A stretch of DNA of 64,000 nucleotides from Viscum album. Taxonomy: Eukaryota; Streptophyta; Magnoliopsida; Santalales; Viscaceae. The stretch covers positions 2,126,372,024 to 2,126,436,023 of the forward strand of contig OY728122.1 of the NCBI GenBank assembly GCA_963277665.1, in the 5' to 3' direction. The position numbers and the translations under genes are program-made. This document shows, piece by piece, positions 47,001-60,666 of this stretch (position 1 is the first letter of the stretch; each line of letters starts with the position of its first letter). The notes under the pieces are model-generated. The model had not been told where the DNA came from and ran no database searches. It worked only from the letters and a program-made list of their open reading frames with translations.

Positions 47001-50000
47001 TCTCATTATAGAGCTGAATAACTATTAAATTTTCAATTATAAAATAATTGTAAGTCTTCATTATATAAAAATTCTTGTATGATAATGAATAATATAAAAT
47101 AAGGTATTCAATTAATATTAAAATCATTGAATATTTATGGAATCTATGTATAACCATGTGGTAATTGGACACAATCTATAAAGTGTTACAAAGGGAATAT
47201 CCTCACAATCTTGTAGTGCAATAATGAAATTTTCTAGTGATTTCCCCTTGATTAACATTGTGGGATATGAGTGATTTCAAAAAATTGAAGGATCAATTCC
47301 AACTATTCCAATCATCCAACTAATACAAGATGGTTGAATATAAACATTGGTGATTCAATATGGAATATTTGAAAGACCTCATGGTTCTATGAAAAATGAT
47401 AATTCTTTTGAGATATAATGACTAATGAAAAATTATTCTTCTAAATGGGAGAGTATCTCATTCAATTATTTGGTAACATGTGACTAAGATAATAAATACT
47501 ATTCTATTTTTATTACCTATTTTCTTGGAAAAGAGGGCACCAAGGGACCATTTTATGGTGGTCATAGAGAGGAAAACCGAGTTCCTAAGGATATGAAACA
47601 TAATTACCACATTAAAAAATTTAAATTACATGATTTCATCAATCAAATTCTAGAATTATTTATCCTACTAATAGTTTACACCATTCTTCATCCTATTAGA
47701 AGTTGATATACATTGGAATCCCAAATTGATGAAGAAACCACATATGTAAGATAATTGTCCTTATAGTCTTCATGAAACATCAAGATTTAATGGATGGGGG
47801 ATTCCAATGATGGCCCAAAAATACATTTGGCTGATCTTCATGCCTATGTATTAGACCACGAGTTTATAAGAAATCATATATGTAACCATAAACACATTAT
47901 TCAAGGTATTAAACATTATATTGTTGTTGATTTTATTCCAAAATATATCCCATGATTATTTATATGGTCCTGGTGTTGGATGAATTTTACTACCATGTAT
48001 TTCACATTACACTAAATCATAGTTTTTAGGAGTGTCTTGATGATATGATGCAAGGTATACGTGAATTTTTCATCGTCATTAATCAAGATGAAGGGAATTG
48101 CTAAGTAACAATATATTCTCATAGATTCCCACAATGTGGTGGATTATATATCCCTAGATAAATTCTTATTTGATTATGCATGGATTATCCTTATATGAAA
48201 AAAGAGTCAAAATGCCAGTGGATGTGTTGATCAAAATCACAGTGGAAAAGATTTGGATGTTTTCATATCTGCAATGAAAATTGATGCCCAAAAATTTCTT
48301 AAAATTTCTAATTTTTTACATTCATCTTCTTTCATAGGATGATGTTTTGAAGCCACAATGGATTTCGAAATTTTATAGATAATATTTAGTTTATCATATT
48401 GTTATCTATAGAATCAAGCATGGAACCATGGGTGGTATTCGACATTTAGGGCTGCTATATAATTCTATTATGGATGATGGTAAGATGAGGGTAGTGGATG
48501 GAAAATCTGAGGACCTAGGACACATATCTCCATGTAATTATTTTAAAATAAATCAAATAGATTCTTGAGGAATGTGAAATATTTTTTTTCTCAATGGGAG
48601 ACATGATGATGATATTTTTTGTCAACCTCATATCTTCATTGGTGATGAGGTTATCCTTCGTTTTATCCTCAATTATAGTGGATACATCATATTAAAATAT
48701 AAATGACATTTATAAAAATAATCATCATTGGAAACATGAGAAATAGAGTGGAGATATGGATCCCTTGGATTGAGGTACTATAATATGTGTCATACTTCTA
48801 TTCTGTGGTGGAATCTTCAAAATAAAATCCCTATCATTCTTCTTCTAGAAATAGTATGGAAATAACATCTTAACCACCTTTATCTTATGACATTAATTGG
48901 AGGTGTTAGCCCTTGATACTATAATAAATAAGCTATACTGAGTTCCAATGAGTTAATACTAAACAAATATATATGTGGTGTATATGTTTAATGGTTGATG
49001 GAGATTGAAACTTTTGGTATGTAAAAGAGGGTTTCCCATGACTTAGAGGAACATAATGTTCATAAAATATCCTGATGATATGAGAGAAATATATAATTTT
49101 TAGTAAAATAATATGATGCCTAAGGTATGAGGTTGTTTCTTATACATGGTGGATGGAAATATTGAAACTTATATTCCATTCAACTTAGTGATTTTCTTGA
49201 GAAGGTAACATATTATTAGGATAATTGTCTCGATGAGACTCTTAGATCAAGTATTGATTTTACTTTCTCTTATAAGTCCCAACATCATAGTTGAAATATT
49301 CCCATAAATAATATGGGCTTTAATCCTCATAAATAATAACTAAAATACAATAAATTATATATTTATGAAACTTTTGATATAATAAATGGATGGTTACATG
49401 TATGTAAATCCATACACTTCCTTATATGAAATTGTATACAGTGACCAATATGAAAATAATGAATTTTTAATTTAAAACCAAATCACAGAAATAGTTTTTC
49501 AATAGGATATTTCAATATGAAATCTAATTGATCTTTTTATTCCATATATTTTTCAGTTGTTATGGAGATAGATTAGTCTCTATATATCCCATAATATAGA
49601 GTATTTATGTTATGATGATATTTATGCTAGAGCCATTTTCTACCAAGAATCAGTGGAATTATAAACCATTTTTCATTCATGAGGAATAGGGGGTACATGT
49701 GACCTACAATAATTGAACATTCATCATACCCATAGATGTAATTATGTCATATAAGTCATTAAGGCCTACAACTTTCACACAATTGTGTTTAGCTTTATCT
49801 ACTTTAGTAAAAAAACATGGTGTTATTCAAATCCATGATGGGGGTATTCAAAAATCCCCTTTGGTATGTGTGAGAAATAACTATTCAAGTGTTCTGCTAG
49901 AATACAAACACGATTCATGAAAATTTCAAAAATTGTACATCAGGGCCTATTATTTCCTTCAACGAGTCTCTCCCTAAATGTATGTATGGATGGGCCACAT

Positions 50001-53000
50001 AGATGAGGTGACAGAACCCAGCTGGTGCCTTCTAAATTATATTGGGGGTTTTATAGTCTTGTATGAGCCTCATATGGGTTTGTCTGGTCTATATGGTCAT
50101 CCAATAGAATAGGTGGAGAAGATTAAATATAGGATGAGTACCCTAAGGGAAATGTTTTTTAGTCCTTGAGCAACACTATCTTATGGTCTCAACATCCATG
50201 AAAAAAATATTTTTAGCATTTTGGGAATAATTATTTATTAAGGGATGCTTTTTGTTACTATGAGAGAGAATCTATGATATTATGGTAACTAATCGATATG
50301 ATTCATCTATATTATAGGTACTATGGACCCTTAAAATAATGGTATTGATGGAGGAATACCTATTATTTCAATGAAGGGTTCCTCCAGATAATTACATTTC
50401 ATATGGATTCCTTTTAATTTGTTAAGTATAAAATCCATGTGTTTTATTAGTTTCATTTGAACCAATAAACGTTCATGATAAGCCTTATATGGTTGAAAAT
50501 AACTATTACAAACCTTAGGGGCCTACATGAATTATATTTCCAATAGAGTGGGTGATTAATACATCTATTAAAACTCATGATCCATCTGGTGATGAATAAT
50601 ACATTGTGATAAAGTGCTCAAGTTTTGAGATAGCCAATAGTTGAATATTTATGATCCACTATCAGAGAATTTTTCCCTTTTTATGAAATCATCATCATCA
50701 TTTGGATTGGAAGAGATGTGTGTAAAATTTAATCAATGTATTATCTATTAGATGTTTCTGAAATCTACCATATCATATCTTTAATATTCTAAGAAGAATC
50801 ATTCAATTCTGTTAGTTTTAATAATTCTTAGTAGGGTTAGCTATTAAGATGTTTTTTCAACATAACATCATATTTATTCTAGACCTACAGGATGTTGAAA
50901 ACATTATTTTTAGGGTTAAAAATTTAGAAATCTAGGACATGGTAATCCTTGAATGAGTAGAACCTATTAATTCTCATAGAAATGGTTATCATGGGTATAT
51001 TTTCATGATGTATTTCATGATAAACATTCTATGTGTGATGCTATGAATAATGATGAAAATTCTTTGGGGATACCTAGAGAAAAATTATTTTTGAAATTAT
51101 ATTATGTTTAATAAAACAATTATCTACTCTAGAAATGTTTTTATGTTGTTGGAGTTAATGATAATCATATTTTATTTGTTTTCTATATGAATTCTATATA
51201 ATTATGATATCCTTTATTTAATTTCATGTAACCATCCTGGATTCTTAGGGGAAATTAAGCTTAAAACCAGATCCTCATGAATTTTTGGCACACACGTCCC
51301 ACAAAACTGCTCTAGGGGATGATGGATGTAAATTATATATTTTAATCCCTTCCAATAGGGAATGGTGTCAGTACCACATTCAGTATCTCAATTACTATTT
51401 ATGGAGAGGTTAGTGACACTCATCATTCATAGAGTGGAGCTAAATTAGTTGAGGAACCAGTGTTGTAGTTCCTCCCAATGGGTCATGTATCCTAGTTCCA
51501 TATGGATGTTCTAGAAAATGTTATAAATTTTAGAGTCTAGTCAAATAAATAATTCATAGTTTCCTCTTACTAATCTATGATTCTAAGCATTGGGGCATAC
51601 CGATACGAGAAATGCGAATGTACTTGCTTTAGGTGAACCATGTCTTTTAAGAAGCAATATATTGGGTTTTAGAAGTATACCGGTGGATGAGTATCGTCCA
51701 CCCATTCTAGAAATACCATTATTTTATTATGTATAGTATTTAAATGATTCTATATATCATTTAAGTGAGTGGTGAGGGATTTAGTAACATTAAAATTGGG
51801 GACTCATCCTGCATCTCCCAACAGACATGTTTTCTAGTTCAGGAAGTGGAGTTCTTGTTATCCCAATTTATAAAGTCACACTGATCCAATAAGGAGGGTA
51901 ATATAAGGTAAAGAAAAAAAATGTATGTGATGGTTGTATCCACCATATTCATCTCTTATCTAATGGTTAGAAGAAACTATATTAGTCCGGATTTAATGAA
52001 TAATGAATATCAGCTTCCAAGACATCAATGGAAGCAAGATAGGATTTTATTTATCATCCCTCACTCAATAATATATCTTTAATGATGATCAAAATTAAGA
52101 ATCAAGGATCTATTTAACTCTTAATGAAATTAAATGATTCCGCAATCTCTCGTGGTTTCATTAATGGACTATGGATAACTAGAAGATTAAGACACTGATT
52201 TTCCATTACCAAGGAAATGAAAAATTGTACTCATAGGTGGAACCTCAAGATGAATTCCATGGATTAAATAATGAATCTATTGATGGCAGTGTACACCCTT
52301 CATAGAGATCATCTAATATATCTATTCCTCCTAGGGTGGATAATTTTCACACACCTCATCAATGAAATCCCACTCTTGATCATCTCGTGGATTAATTGTG
52401 ATTTTATTCACCAAATTAGATGTTATTTTTGAAGGGTTATTGACATGATGGGGTAGTGTGAATGAAGGAATATATCATCACCATAGGTGGTGGCTGAATA
52501 GATAGGTGAACTAATTACCCCATTCCTAGATTTGTATCAGGTGTTTCCCACTTCAATGATCTAACATACCACTGAATGGATTATTATCTAGACATGGTGG
52601 TAAGACATATGGTAAACATACAAATTAGTTTTTAGAGTCACATGGAGTTTGATGATGTAGACATGTTGTAAAAATTATTTTTATGAAAAATAGTGATCAT
52701 ATATTCATATATATGTTATCTTAAATATAAAGATACATTGGAACATTAACCACATATTTTTGAAATTGAATGAAATAATATTTTGTCTGAGAATCCCTAG
52801 GATAGGGAAGTCAAAGACTATATGTTGAATGAAAATTCAGGTAATTGATTATTTGAAATAATTTACAACAAGATGTTAGCATCCCACTCTTGATCAAGAT
52901 GTTACCATTCTCATGGTGAAACCAGGAATCAATTTTATATATATTATAATCCAATGGAGGAAGTGATGTTTACTTGTTCAACTGTTGGTCTTCATATAAG

Positions 53001-56000
53001 ATAGGAATCATCATAGGCATCCTTAAAAATAGTGGAGTACATAACCTACTTAGGTGACAAAATAATTCTCACCAGGTCCCTATAATATTTACATTATAAA
53101 ACATATTTATGGGAAGGGATTTCTTGGATTTACCATTTTATATTGAATGTTTTTTTCCTAATGGAGGGATGAAAAATATACCTAAATATCCCACTGTATT
53201 TTTTTTGTAGAAGTGGAGAGTAGAGAAATTGATAGTGGATGGGATAGTTGAATAATGAGCATTTAGAAGGAATCTAGAACATTCTCAATATCATAGTATC
53301 TGTAGAGGGCCCCAGGGATCTTATGTACCATAAATTCATAAAACAATATCCTCAATCAATAGGTTCCTTACCATATCTCTAGAAATATATGAGGGAACAT
53401 TTTTATGGAATCATCTGTTATCCTAGGTATTGATGGATAATGTTTCAGTAGATTTCTATTCACCTTATCCAGTATCATGTTCCAACCTGGGAGTTCCTTT
53501 AGACTAGGATTATATGTGTCTTGGGGAACTGTACCATTAGAATTGTTGATGGTGATTTGGGAAGGACTAATATAGTCACCGGTACCCCTCTTCTATTGGA
53601 AGTAAATCCATTATTGTAGGATAATTTTGAAATTGGGGGATACCTATTTTTGGTGATGGGGAAAGACCTTGGGAGGGTCAACCCAACACAATTTTTAGGT
53701 GGATGGGTTCTCGATCCCATTTTTAAAAAGACACCCCCTTAAAATGAGGTTCTAATGGTTATAAATTCGTTGACAGAGGAAGTTTCTATGAGTGCAATAT
53801 GAGTGAAATTAAACCCAGATGGTTCAGTGGATTTACTTCAGTGTGTCTTCTGTAGAAAATAAAAAAACTAATAAAGAGGATGGATATTATCATCCTATTC
53901 ATCTATATATTTTTCTACCTTATTCTATTGGCGATATCTGGTTGTGATCATTTTGGAATGGAATATCATGGTTCATTCATTTTAATATAGGAACTATATT
54001 AATGTTGGAAACTATATTGGAGATGACTAATTTCATTAAATATGGTATAATAGGGGAAGAAACTTTTTCAAATGTGTACTATAATAGCTTAGGCATTAGT
54101 AAAAATAGAACTACAGTACCACAATCATTTCATAAAAAACTACTATCCCACAATGGAGTTACTATGTAAATTAACACTATATAAACATATGTTACTACCA
54201 TAAAAAGTGTCTTTGTTAGCTCCCATAAATATATAATTTTTCTAATCTTATAATTATCCCATTATTTATCAACTTGAAATGTTGAAATCATTCAACCACT
54301 CCACCAAAAAATAGATTAATATAAAACAATGTAAATTAACTTTTTTAATGATCTACTTATTTTTAATTTCCATTTTTTTTCCATAATACATTACTTTTGT
54401 TATTCATTTAAATGTTTTATTCTGGTGTTTACATAATAGAAAGACCTTAATGAAGACACTGTAATGGTGGTTAGGTTTTACATATCTTGGATGTCTCATA
54501 ACTCATCAGCAAAGGGGAATGAAACAGATATATATTATGGGCAATGAATCACATAACTGTTGATTTGGGTAATCTGGGGAGTGTATATCCCCAATAATGA
54601 TAACTATTAACATTGGTATTGGTGTATAATAATAACTTCTAGGTACTCAAGATACATTTCCCATTTTATATTGTATTTCTTCTAATAAAATATATAGATG
54701 ATGGCATTGTAAAAACACTTCTATATGAGTTTTTTTAGGGAATAACATGAGTTTTTCCATGATTTATGGGAGATATTGTTCTCTTCTTAAAGGAGTAGTT
54801 CTGTTGGACTACCTCATGGGTAGTTATCATTACACAATGCATTTTATTTTTAGTTTTGGTAGTTCATGGATGATGGAAACCAGCTATAATTATATAGAAA
54901 ATATTTAAATATGACCATAATTATATGTCTAAAGATGATGATGATTCCCAACATTCCCCACGATAGTGTTGCTTGTTCATAATGAACTACAATGTTAATC
55001 ATACTACCACTATCAAAGGGGTGTAGATTCACATTAGATTATATATTAAATATTTCATCAATTTCTACTATGAAAACCAATGTAATATTAAATCATGAAT
55101 TGATTCAATAATTTTAAAAAAAATTCCCTCATTTAGAAGGCATTTATCAAATTACCACCAAGGATGTTGCTATCAGCAACATAGTAGAAATTATATAATG
55201 TTTCATCATCCATTACATCAATTTATTCCTCTCTATAAATTGTTTCTTAATATATATCTCCCTTAAATATTTATGATATGCTAATTAATCCCATTACAAG
55301 TTTCATTTACAGGTGGATTTTGATTAATTACACCACTAACCACTATAACTGGGTGAAAATAATTTGTTAGAGAGGATGGTTATTCATAATTTTTTAGACT
55401 TCATTGGGTTCTTTGGGCACTTATAGAAACAATTCTCAATATAGGCCATCGCATAATTCTATTTTTATCATATATGTTACCAAAGGTTTAAAATACAAGT
55501 ATTCTATTGAATGTCATTCAAGGAGACATATACTTATCATATAAGTAATACTAGGATCATTGATAAAGGAAACATTGGATCATCACCATAGACTACTCAT
55601 TGTCATAACACAAGGAATACGCTACTCTTCACACAAGGAATCCAAGGCACTTTATCTAAGGAATACCTATATCTTCACCTAATGCATCCCATTATCATCA
55701 AATATGGAATCATATTCTCATAACATACAGTTAGTGGAATCATAGGATTATAACCTCAGGGGATGATAGTGAGATTACATACTCATCCCATAGAGTTTTT
55801 ATGCATGTCACACATGTTGTCTCACTCTCCTCACATGAAGTCTCCAATTCGCATCATCCAATATAAATAAATTAAGATCCACAACTTAGGGAACTAGTTA
55901 ATAGATCCCACACAACATGTATATATTTTTTATGTTCAAAACAAATGATATCGCATTCTCATTACTTGAGGCACCCGAAAGTTATCTTCCAACGATGATA

Positions 56001-56538
56001 TTCTCATGAATTATGTGGGGATTTTCAAAGGATTTTTATATAATACATATATCTCATCACACAATATAGGGATATTATTTTATGGTGGGGAGGTTTCACT
56101 AAATTATCAACACATATTGGCTGATCATAGTTAATAATATATAGGGGATGAATCCATATATGCATTTCATGTATGTGTATATACATATTTTATATATATT
56201 TGAGAATTTATTATAGTTTAATTTCTTATAGATACATTAGAAGTTTTTTATGGGATGTTTTGAATAATCTAGGAAGATTAAAAAGCATTATAGATACCGT
56301 CACTAAATAGGGATATAGAGTTAACATAATGTTGGTATAGATCCTGTATAAAGAATTTGAAATTCCCTACACGAGGGTTGGGATAAAAAACCATAGAGTT
56401 TGAGTTTTTTAGTTTATGTTCATTATATAATACCACACCATTAATACATGGTATGGGTTATTTTTTCATGAATGGAGTGATAGTAAGGGATCGTTTGGGG
56501 TTAACATTTTGGGCTACCTGAAATATGTGGATCATCTT
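41001..56538. other. 15.5 kb of very AT-rich sequence with nothing identifiable
   Basis: I looked for RT, integrase, Gag, transposase and LTR edges on both strands and found none I trust. Short ORFs (for example 45255-45542, 45529-45714, 46334-46627) have no family signature and a composition expected by chance. From about 47 to 56 kb the base composition is a little less extreme and looks like decayed coding or LTR material, but no motif is legible. Around 55590-55690 a CACAAGGAAT-like word recurs several times. Confidence 0.5.
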
Positions 56539-59500
56539 TGTAACAACCTCGAATTTATTTATATAACTTTCCTATAGTAATATTTACATGTTTCAAATAA
56601 TCTACTACAAATGAAAAGAAATAATGTCACCTTATTAATAATTTAGAAAAAAAATTATAATATTATTTTTTAGGATAACAATATAATTTTCAGTGTATTA
56701 CTAATATTGATATTTTTCATTGTCGAAAATTATTTTTTTAAATAATATTTTAATTATTGTTTAAGAATTTATAACAAAAACTTATTTTTATAAATTATAT
56801 AAAATTTTAATATTTTAATAATACTTACATAATTGTATTCATTTTTTGAAAATGAAATTAGGATTAATTTTTGGAATATTTCTAAATTAATGTATATTAT
56901 AGATGAATTATGAATATTTTATTTTGACACAAAATTATAATTTTTTATGATAATTTCATAAGTAAATATTGATATGGAAATATTATAACTCTAAATTTAT
57001 ATTTATGTAATAAATAATATTAATTATAAGTTATAATTATGAATATAGAAATAACATTCTTATCATTATTTGAAATAAGTAATATTTTGTACAAAAAAAT
57101 ATTTTTTATTTATATTAAATATATATTTTTTTAATTTTGTTTATGTTATTTTTGAAATCCAAAAAATAGTAATTTTGTTTATACTAAATTTAATTTTTTC
57201 TAGAAATCCAATTAAATTGGAAATATTATACCACACATAAATTTCAACCATAAAATGATTCTTTTCTATGAAACAATTTCATCACATTATATAGGCGAAA
57301 AACAAATTTATTTAATTAAATGAAATTTTATTTTATATAACTATTTCACTATTTTAAATCATAATGTAATAATTACTAAATAATATATATTTTAAATTTA
57401 GATATTGAAATTGTTTACTATGGATGAATGGTTAGTTACCAAGGTACCAAAAAATTGGGTTAAAAGTTGTTTAACATATTATAAAATTATGGGCCTTAAA
57501 AACCATTTATGATATTAGAAGTTGGTTTGAGGCATTAATTTATCTTTTAAATCCAACCATTAATGTCTATTTTTCATCCTTTATCATTGAAAATTGAAAT
57601 TAAATTGTAAGAAAACAACACTATTTTACAAAAAATCAACTCTATTTAAATATAATAAGAGATCTCTCCTCCCCATTTATCCACCCATTCCAATGATTTG
57701 GAGAAATTAAACAAAATATTCCCTAGTATATATAAGACACACTCCTAATACCCTTGATGTTTTTTCTCTAAAAAACACCAATCTATGGATCCTTAAGGAT
57801 TTCTCTATGAGATAATCATCATGGGAGTGGAAATACTCTCTACCCATATATTATAGAACCTGTGTTCTTCTAAACACATCATATACCCATTATCTATCAT
57901 GAAGTGATAAAAAAAACATTGATAATGATAATCTGTTTTATTATACCATTATAATATATATTTTAAATGTTTATCCAAAATCATCTGGAAATATTATTTT
58001 CTTGAGTATACAAGGAATCCCTCATCTATGAAATATTTGTTGAATATTACGTCACCCCATTAAATTCCAGGTTCAAAAAAAATATTTTATAAACTAATAT
58101 GAAATTATTTACCTGAATTTCATTATTAAATGATAATTATTTCTTTTCTACCCCTCTTATTCATTGCAAAATTTAACTTTATTTAGATCATACATGTGTG
58201 CTACAACCTTTATAAAATGACATGGTTTGTTTTTTAACACCAAACATGGATGAATATACAATTGTATTTGTTTTAAAATTGAAATTTTATAAAATTATTA
58301 TATTTGGAATAAATATTGAGAATTTTATTTTTTATATCAACAATAAAAGATTGTAGTAACGTTTACCAACTTAAATGGATTTATCAAGATCCTTCCTTAA
58401 TTTGGGACTATTTTTGCATTAACATTGACACAATACATGTATTATTCTATTAGAATAAAAAAGAAACAATCTTGAATAGTTCATTATTTATTGACTTTAT
58501 TTTATAACTCCTCTACTATGTCAAACAAACAAACATTTTTATATAGAGATTAAAGAAAAAACATTGAGTAACCTATTCAAGCAGAAAATATATTGTATAA
58601 TAATAAAAAAAGATAATAAATGGACATTAGTAAATTAAATATATATAAATGAGATTATATGGAATGAATTTAATTAATATAATTTAGTTTTACAAGAGGT
58701 TAAATTCATTTGAGGGTTCAATTTGAGCCTGATGTTACAGAACTACTATATTAACCTTGTTACATTTCATTTACATGTTCTCTTTATTTTTATCCCTTTT
58801 ACACAATATCCTTTACAAGAACCTCTTATATTTTATCATAAATGTAATTTACATATATATTTAATTAAATATATATTACATTAATTGGTTATATATGTTT
58901 TTTTCCTTTAAAATTCCATGATTTTTATAAACCTGATTTAAGGGAACTTTCCAGTTCTTATATCATATCGAGCATAACCAACATATTGTTTTAAAATCAT
59001 GATTAGAATATATGTTATATAAATATATTGTTGAAAAAAACTAGTTTAACTATATTTTATTAGGAAAACTATAATATTTCCCTCAATAAATATATCATTT
59101 ACTTATATCATAAATAGTTTCATAAGTATTTATTTTTTTCATTTATTATATAGATCCTTCTCAAAAATTATCTATGTTAGAATTCCTATTTAAATACTTA
59201 TATCAATATTCAAATATGAAATATTAATACAACATAATTCCTCCTTATTTAGGGAATCTGTATGATTTAGAATTTGGTAATTCCGAGATTAGTAATTATA
59301 AAACCCACTTCATTCACATTGGATTGATCAAGCTTATGATTTATGCATTATTTATTTTAGTCACGTAGAATTAATATGTAATTTTTATTTAATTGGAAAG
59401 AATCGAATTATATATCCCAAATAATTAATTGGTAATTATTTATATATCATGATATTATATGGAATTTATTTTGGAGTTAACCAAATCCACCTGGAGTCAT

Positions 59501-59959
59501 ACTTCCTTTTAGGATTTTTATAGTGGGAGTGATCCATAACCTGTATTTATGATTTAATGTACTATGTTTTCAATGTATTATATGATTCCGTGATCTTATA
59601 ATTTCATTACCTTAATCCAATTTTCCATTATTATGATTTTAATCTTTATGACATCATGTGATTCCTCTTAACTCTCACCTTAAGATTTATTTTCAGGTTT
59701 ATTCAATTTCTAGATATTCAACCTATCAATTTTCCTTATGTATTTTACCCAGGGTATCCTATACAGTTTTAAAGGATATATTGTAACAAGGAACACTATG
59801 TGGGGGTTTAAATAATGATATTGTTATTATATTAATGATTTTGGATTTTGGTTTGTAATAACACATAGATAGTAAACCTCTAGATACTTAGTTTTTACTT
59901 TTTGGAAATTGATGTGAATCATTATGAAATAAAGAATATTCAAGGATTGGGTTTATATA
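56539..59959 (+). repeat. Element F 5' LTR (3421 bp)
   Basis: It starts TGTAACAACCTCG and ends TTTATATA two bases before a primer-binding site, so it must be a 5' LTR. There is no polypurine tract before it. TATATATAAG lies at 57727-57736, and a TTTTCAG/GTTT acceptor-like site near 59696. The bases before it are ATCTT, the expected target duplication. It has no mate in the window. Its sequence is only distantly similar to the LTR of E. Confidence 0.65.
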
Positions 59960-59961
59960 GA

Positions 59962-59973
59962 TGGTATCAAAGA
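59962..59973 (+). other. Element F primer-binding site
   Basis: TGGTATCAAAGA, iMet-type, two bases after the LTR end, the same spacing as in B and C. Confidence 0.7.
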
Positions 59974-60666
59974 ATTGTATATTTATTTTTAGAGATTAGC
60001 AATGTCAAACATTAGTGAAATCAATGGTAATAAAATTAATGATATGATAACATAATAACTTTTTTTAAACATTTTTATTATATTGTTTCTGAGAAATGAC
60101 ATACTTATGTGGATACATCAAGTGGATAAAGGATGTGTAATATCTATACCTAGTAATAATAACATAGAAAATGGTAGATTGGTTATTAAAATAATCTTTA
60201 CATAGAGAATGAAAAAGATTCCTATCTAAACACCTATTTTACACACCTGAGGGATATGCATCAGATAATTTAGATGGTATGTACAAATAATTATGAAGGA
60301 TTTAAACTTTATATTTGGAACATATTTAGGTAAGGGATCTTAATAGGAAAACGTACATGGATAAAATTTATTGAAAATTCTATATTAATCTATTAGGTTT
60401 TTCACATCATTAATGAGTCCTTCCATCGATGTTTTGGTTTTTAATTTTATATAGTTAATAATAAATTTTCTCCCATCCATAAGTATCCTTTATTTAAAGA
60501 AACCATGGGTGTCTAGGGAATCATGATTTTAATATATGCGATGTGAAATTTTATGATTCCACTAATGAAATGTTATACATGAATGTCTATGGTGTTATTA
60601 GCTTCTTGGGATTACTGGAACAACTATCTCCTATTATGAATAATAACCTAAACAATACAAAATAGC
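59974..60666 (+). other. Decayed leader or gag start of element F, up to the LINE
   Basis: An ATG at 60003 opens a short frame (MSNISEINGNKINDMIT) that stops after 17 codons. No Gag pattern can be read after it. The stretch ends where LINE similarity begins, so the LINE either inserted in F or joined it through rearrangement. Confidence 0.35.

Noticed and set aside
48030..48060. Possible copia-type DDM motif
   Set aside because: The short TCTTGATGATATG word occurs without neighbouring RT blocks in any frame.
53499..53720. 73-codon minus-strand ORF
   Set aside because: No family pattern on either strand. The opposite strand has a more protein-like texture but is also unrecognisable.
53730..53745. 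Minus-strand TTTTAAGGGGGTGTC resembling a polypurine tract plus LTR start
   Set aside because: It is a single short match, with no LTR-like sequence recognised beyond it and no coding remnant before it.
55590..55690. Repeated CACAAGGAAT-like words, reminiscent of the 54-bp repeats of LTR A
   Set aside because: Spacing is irregular and the flanks do not match LTR A. Too weak to call a repeat family.
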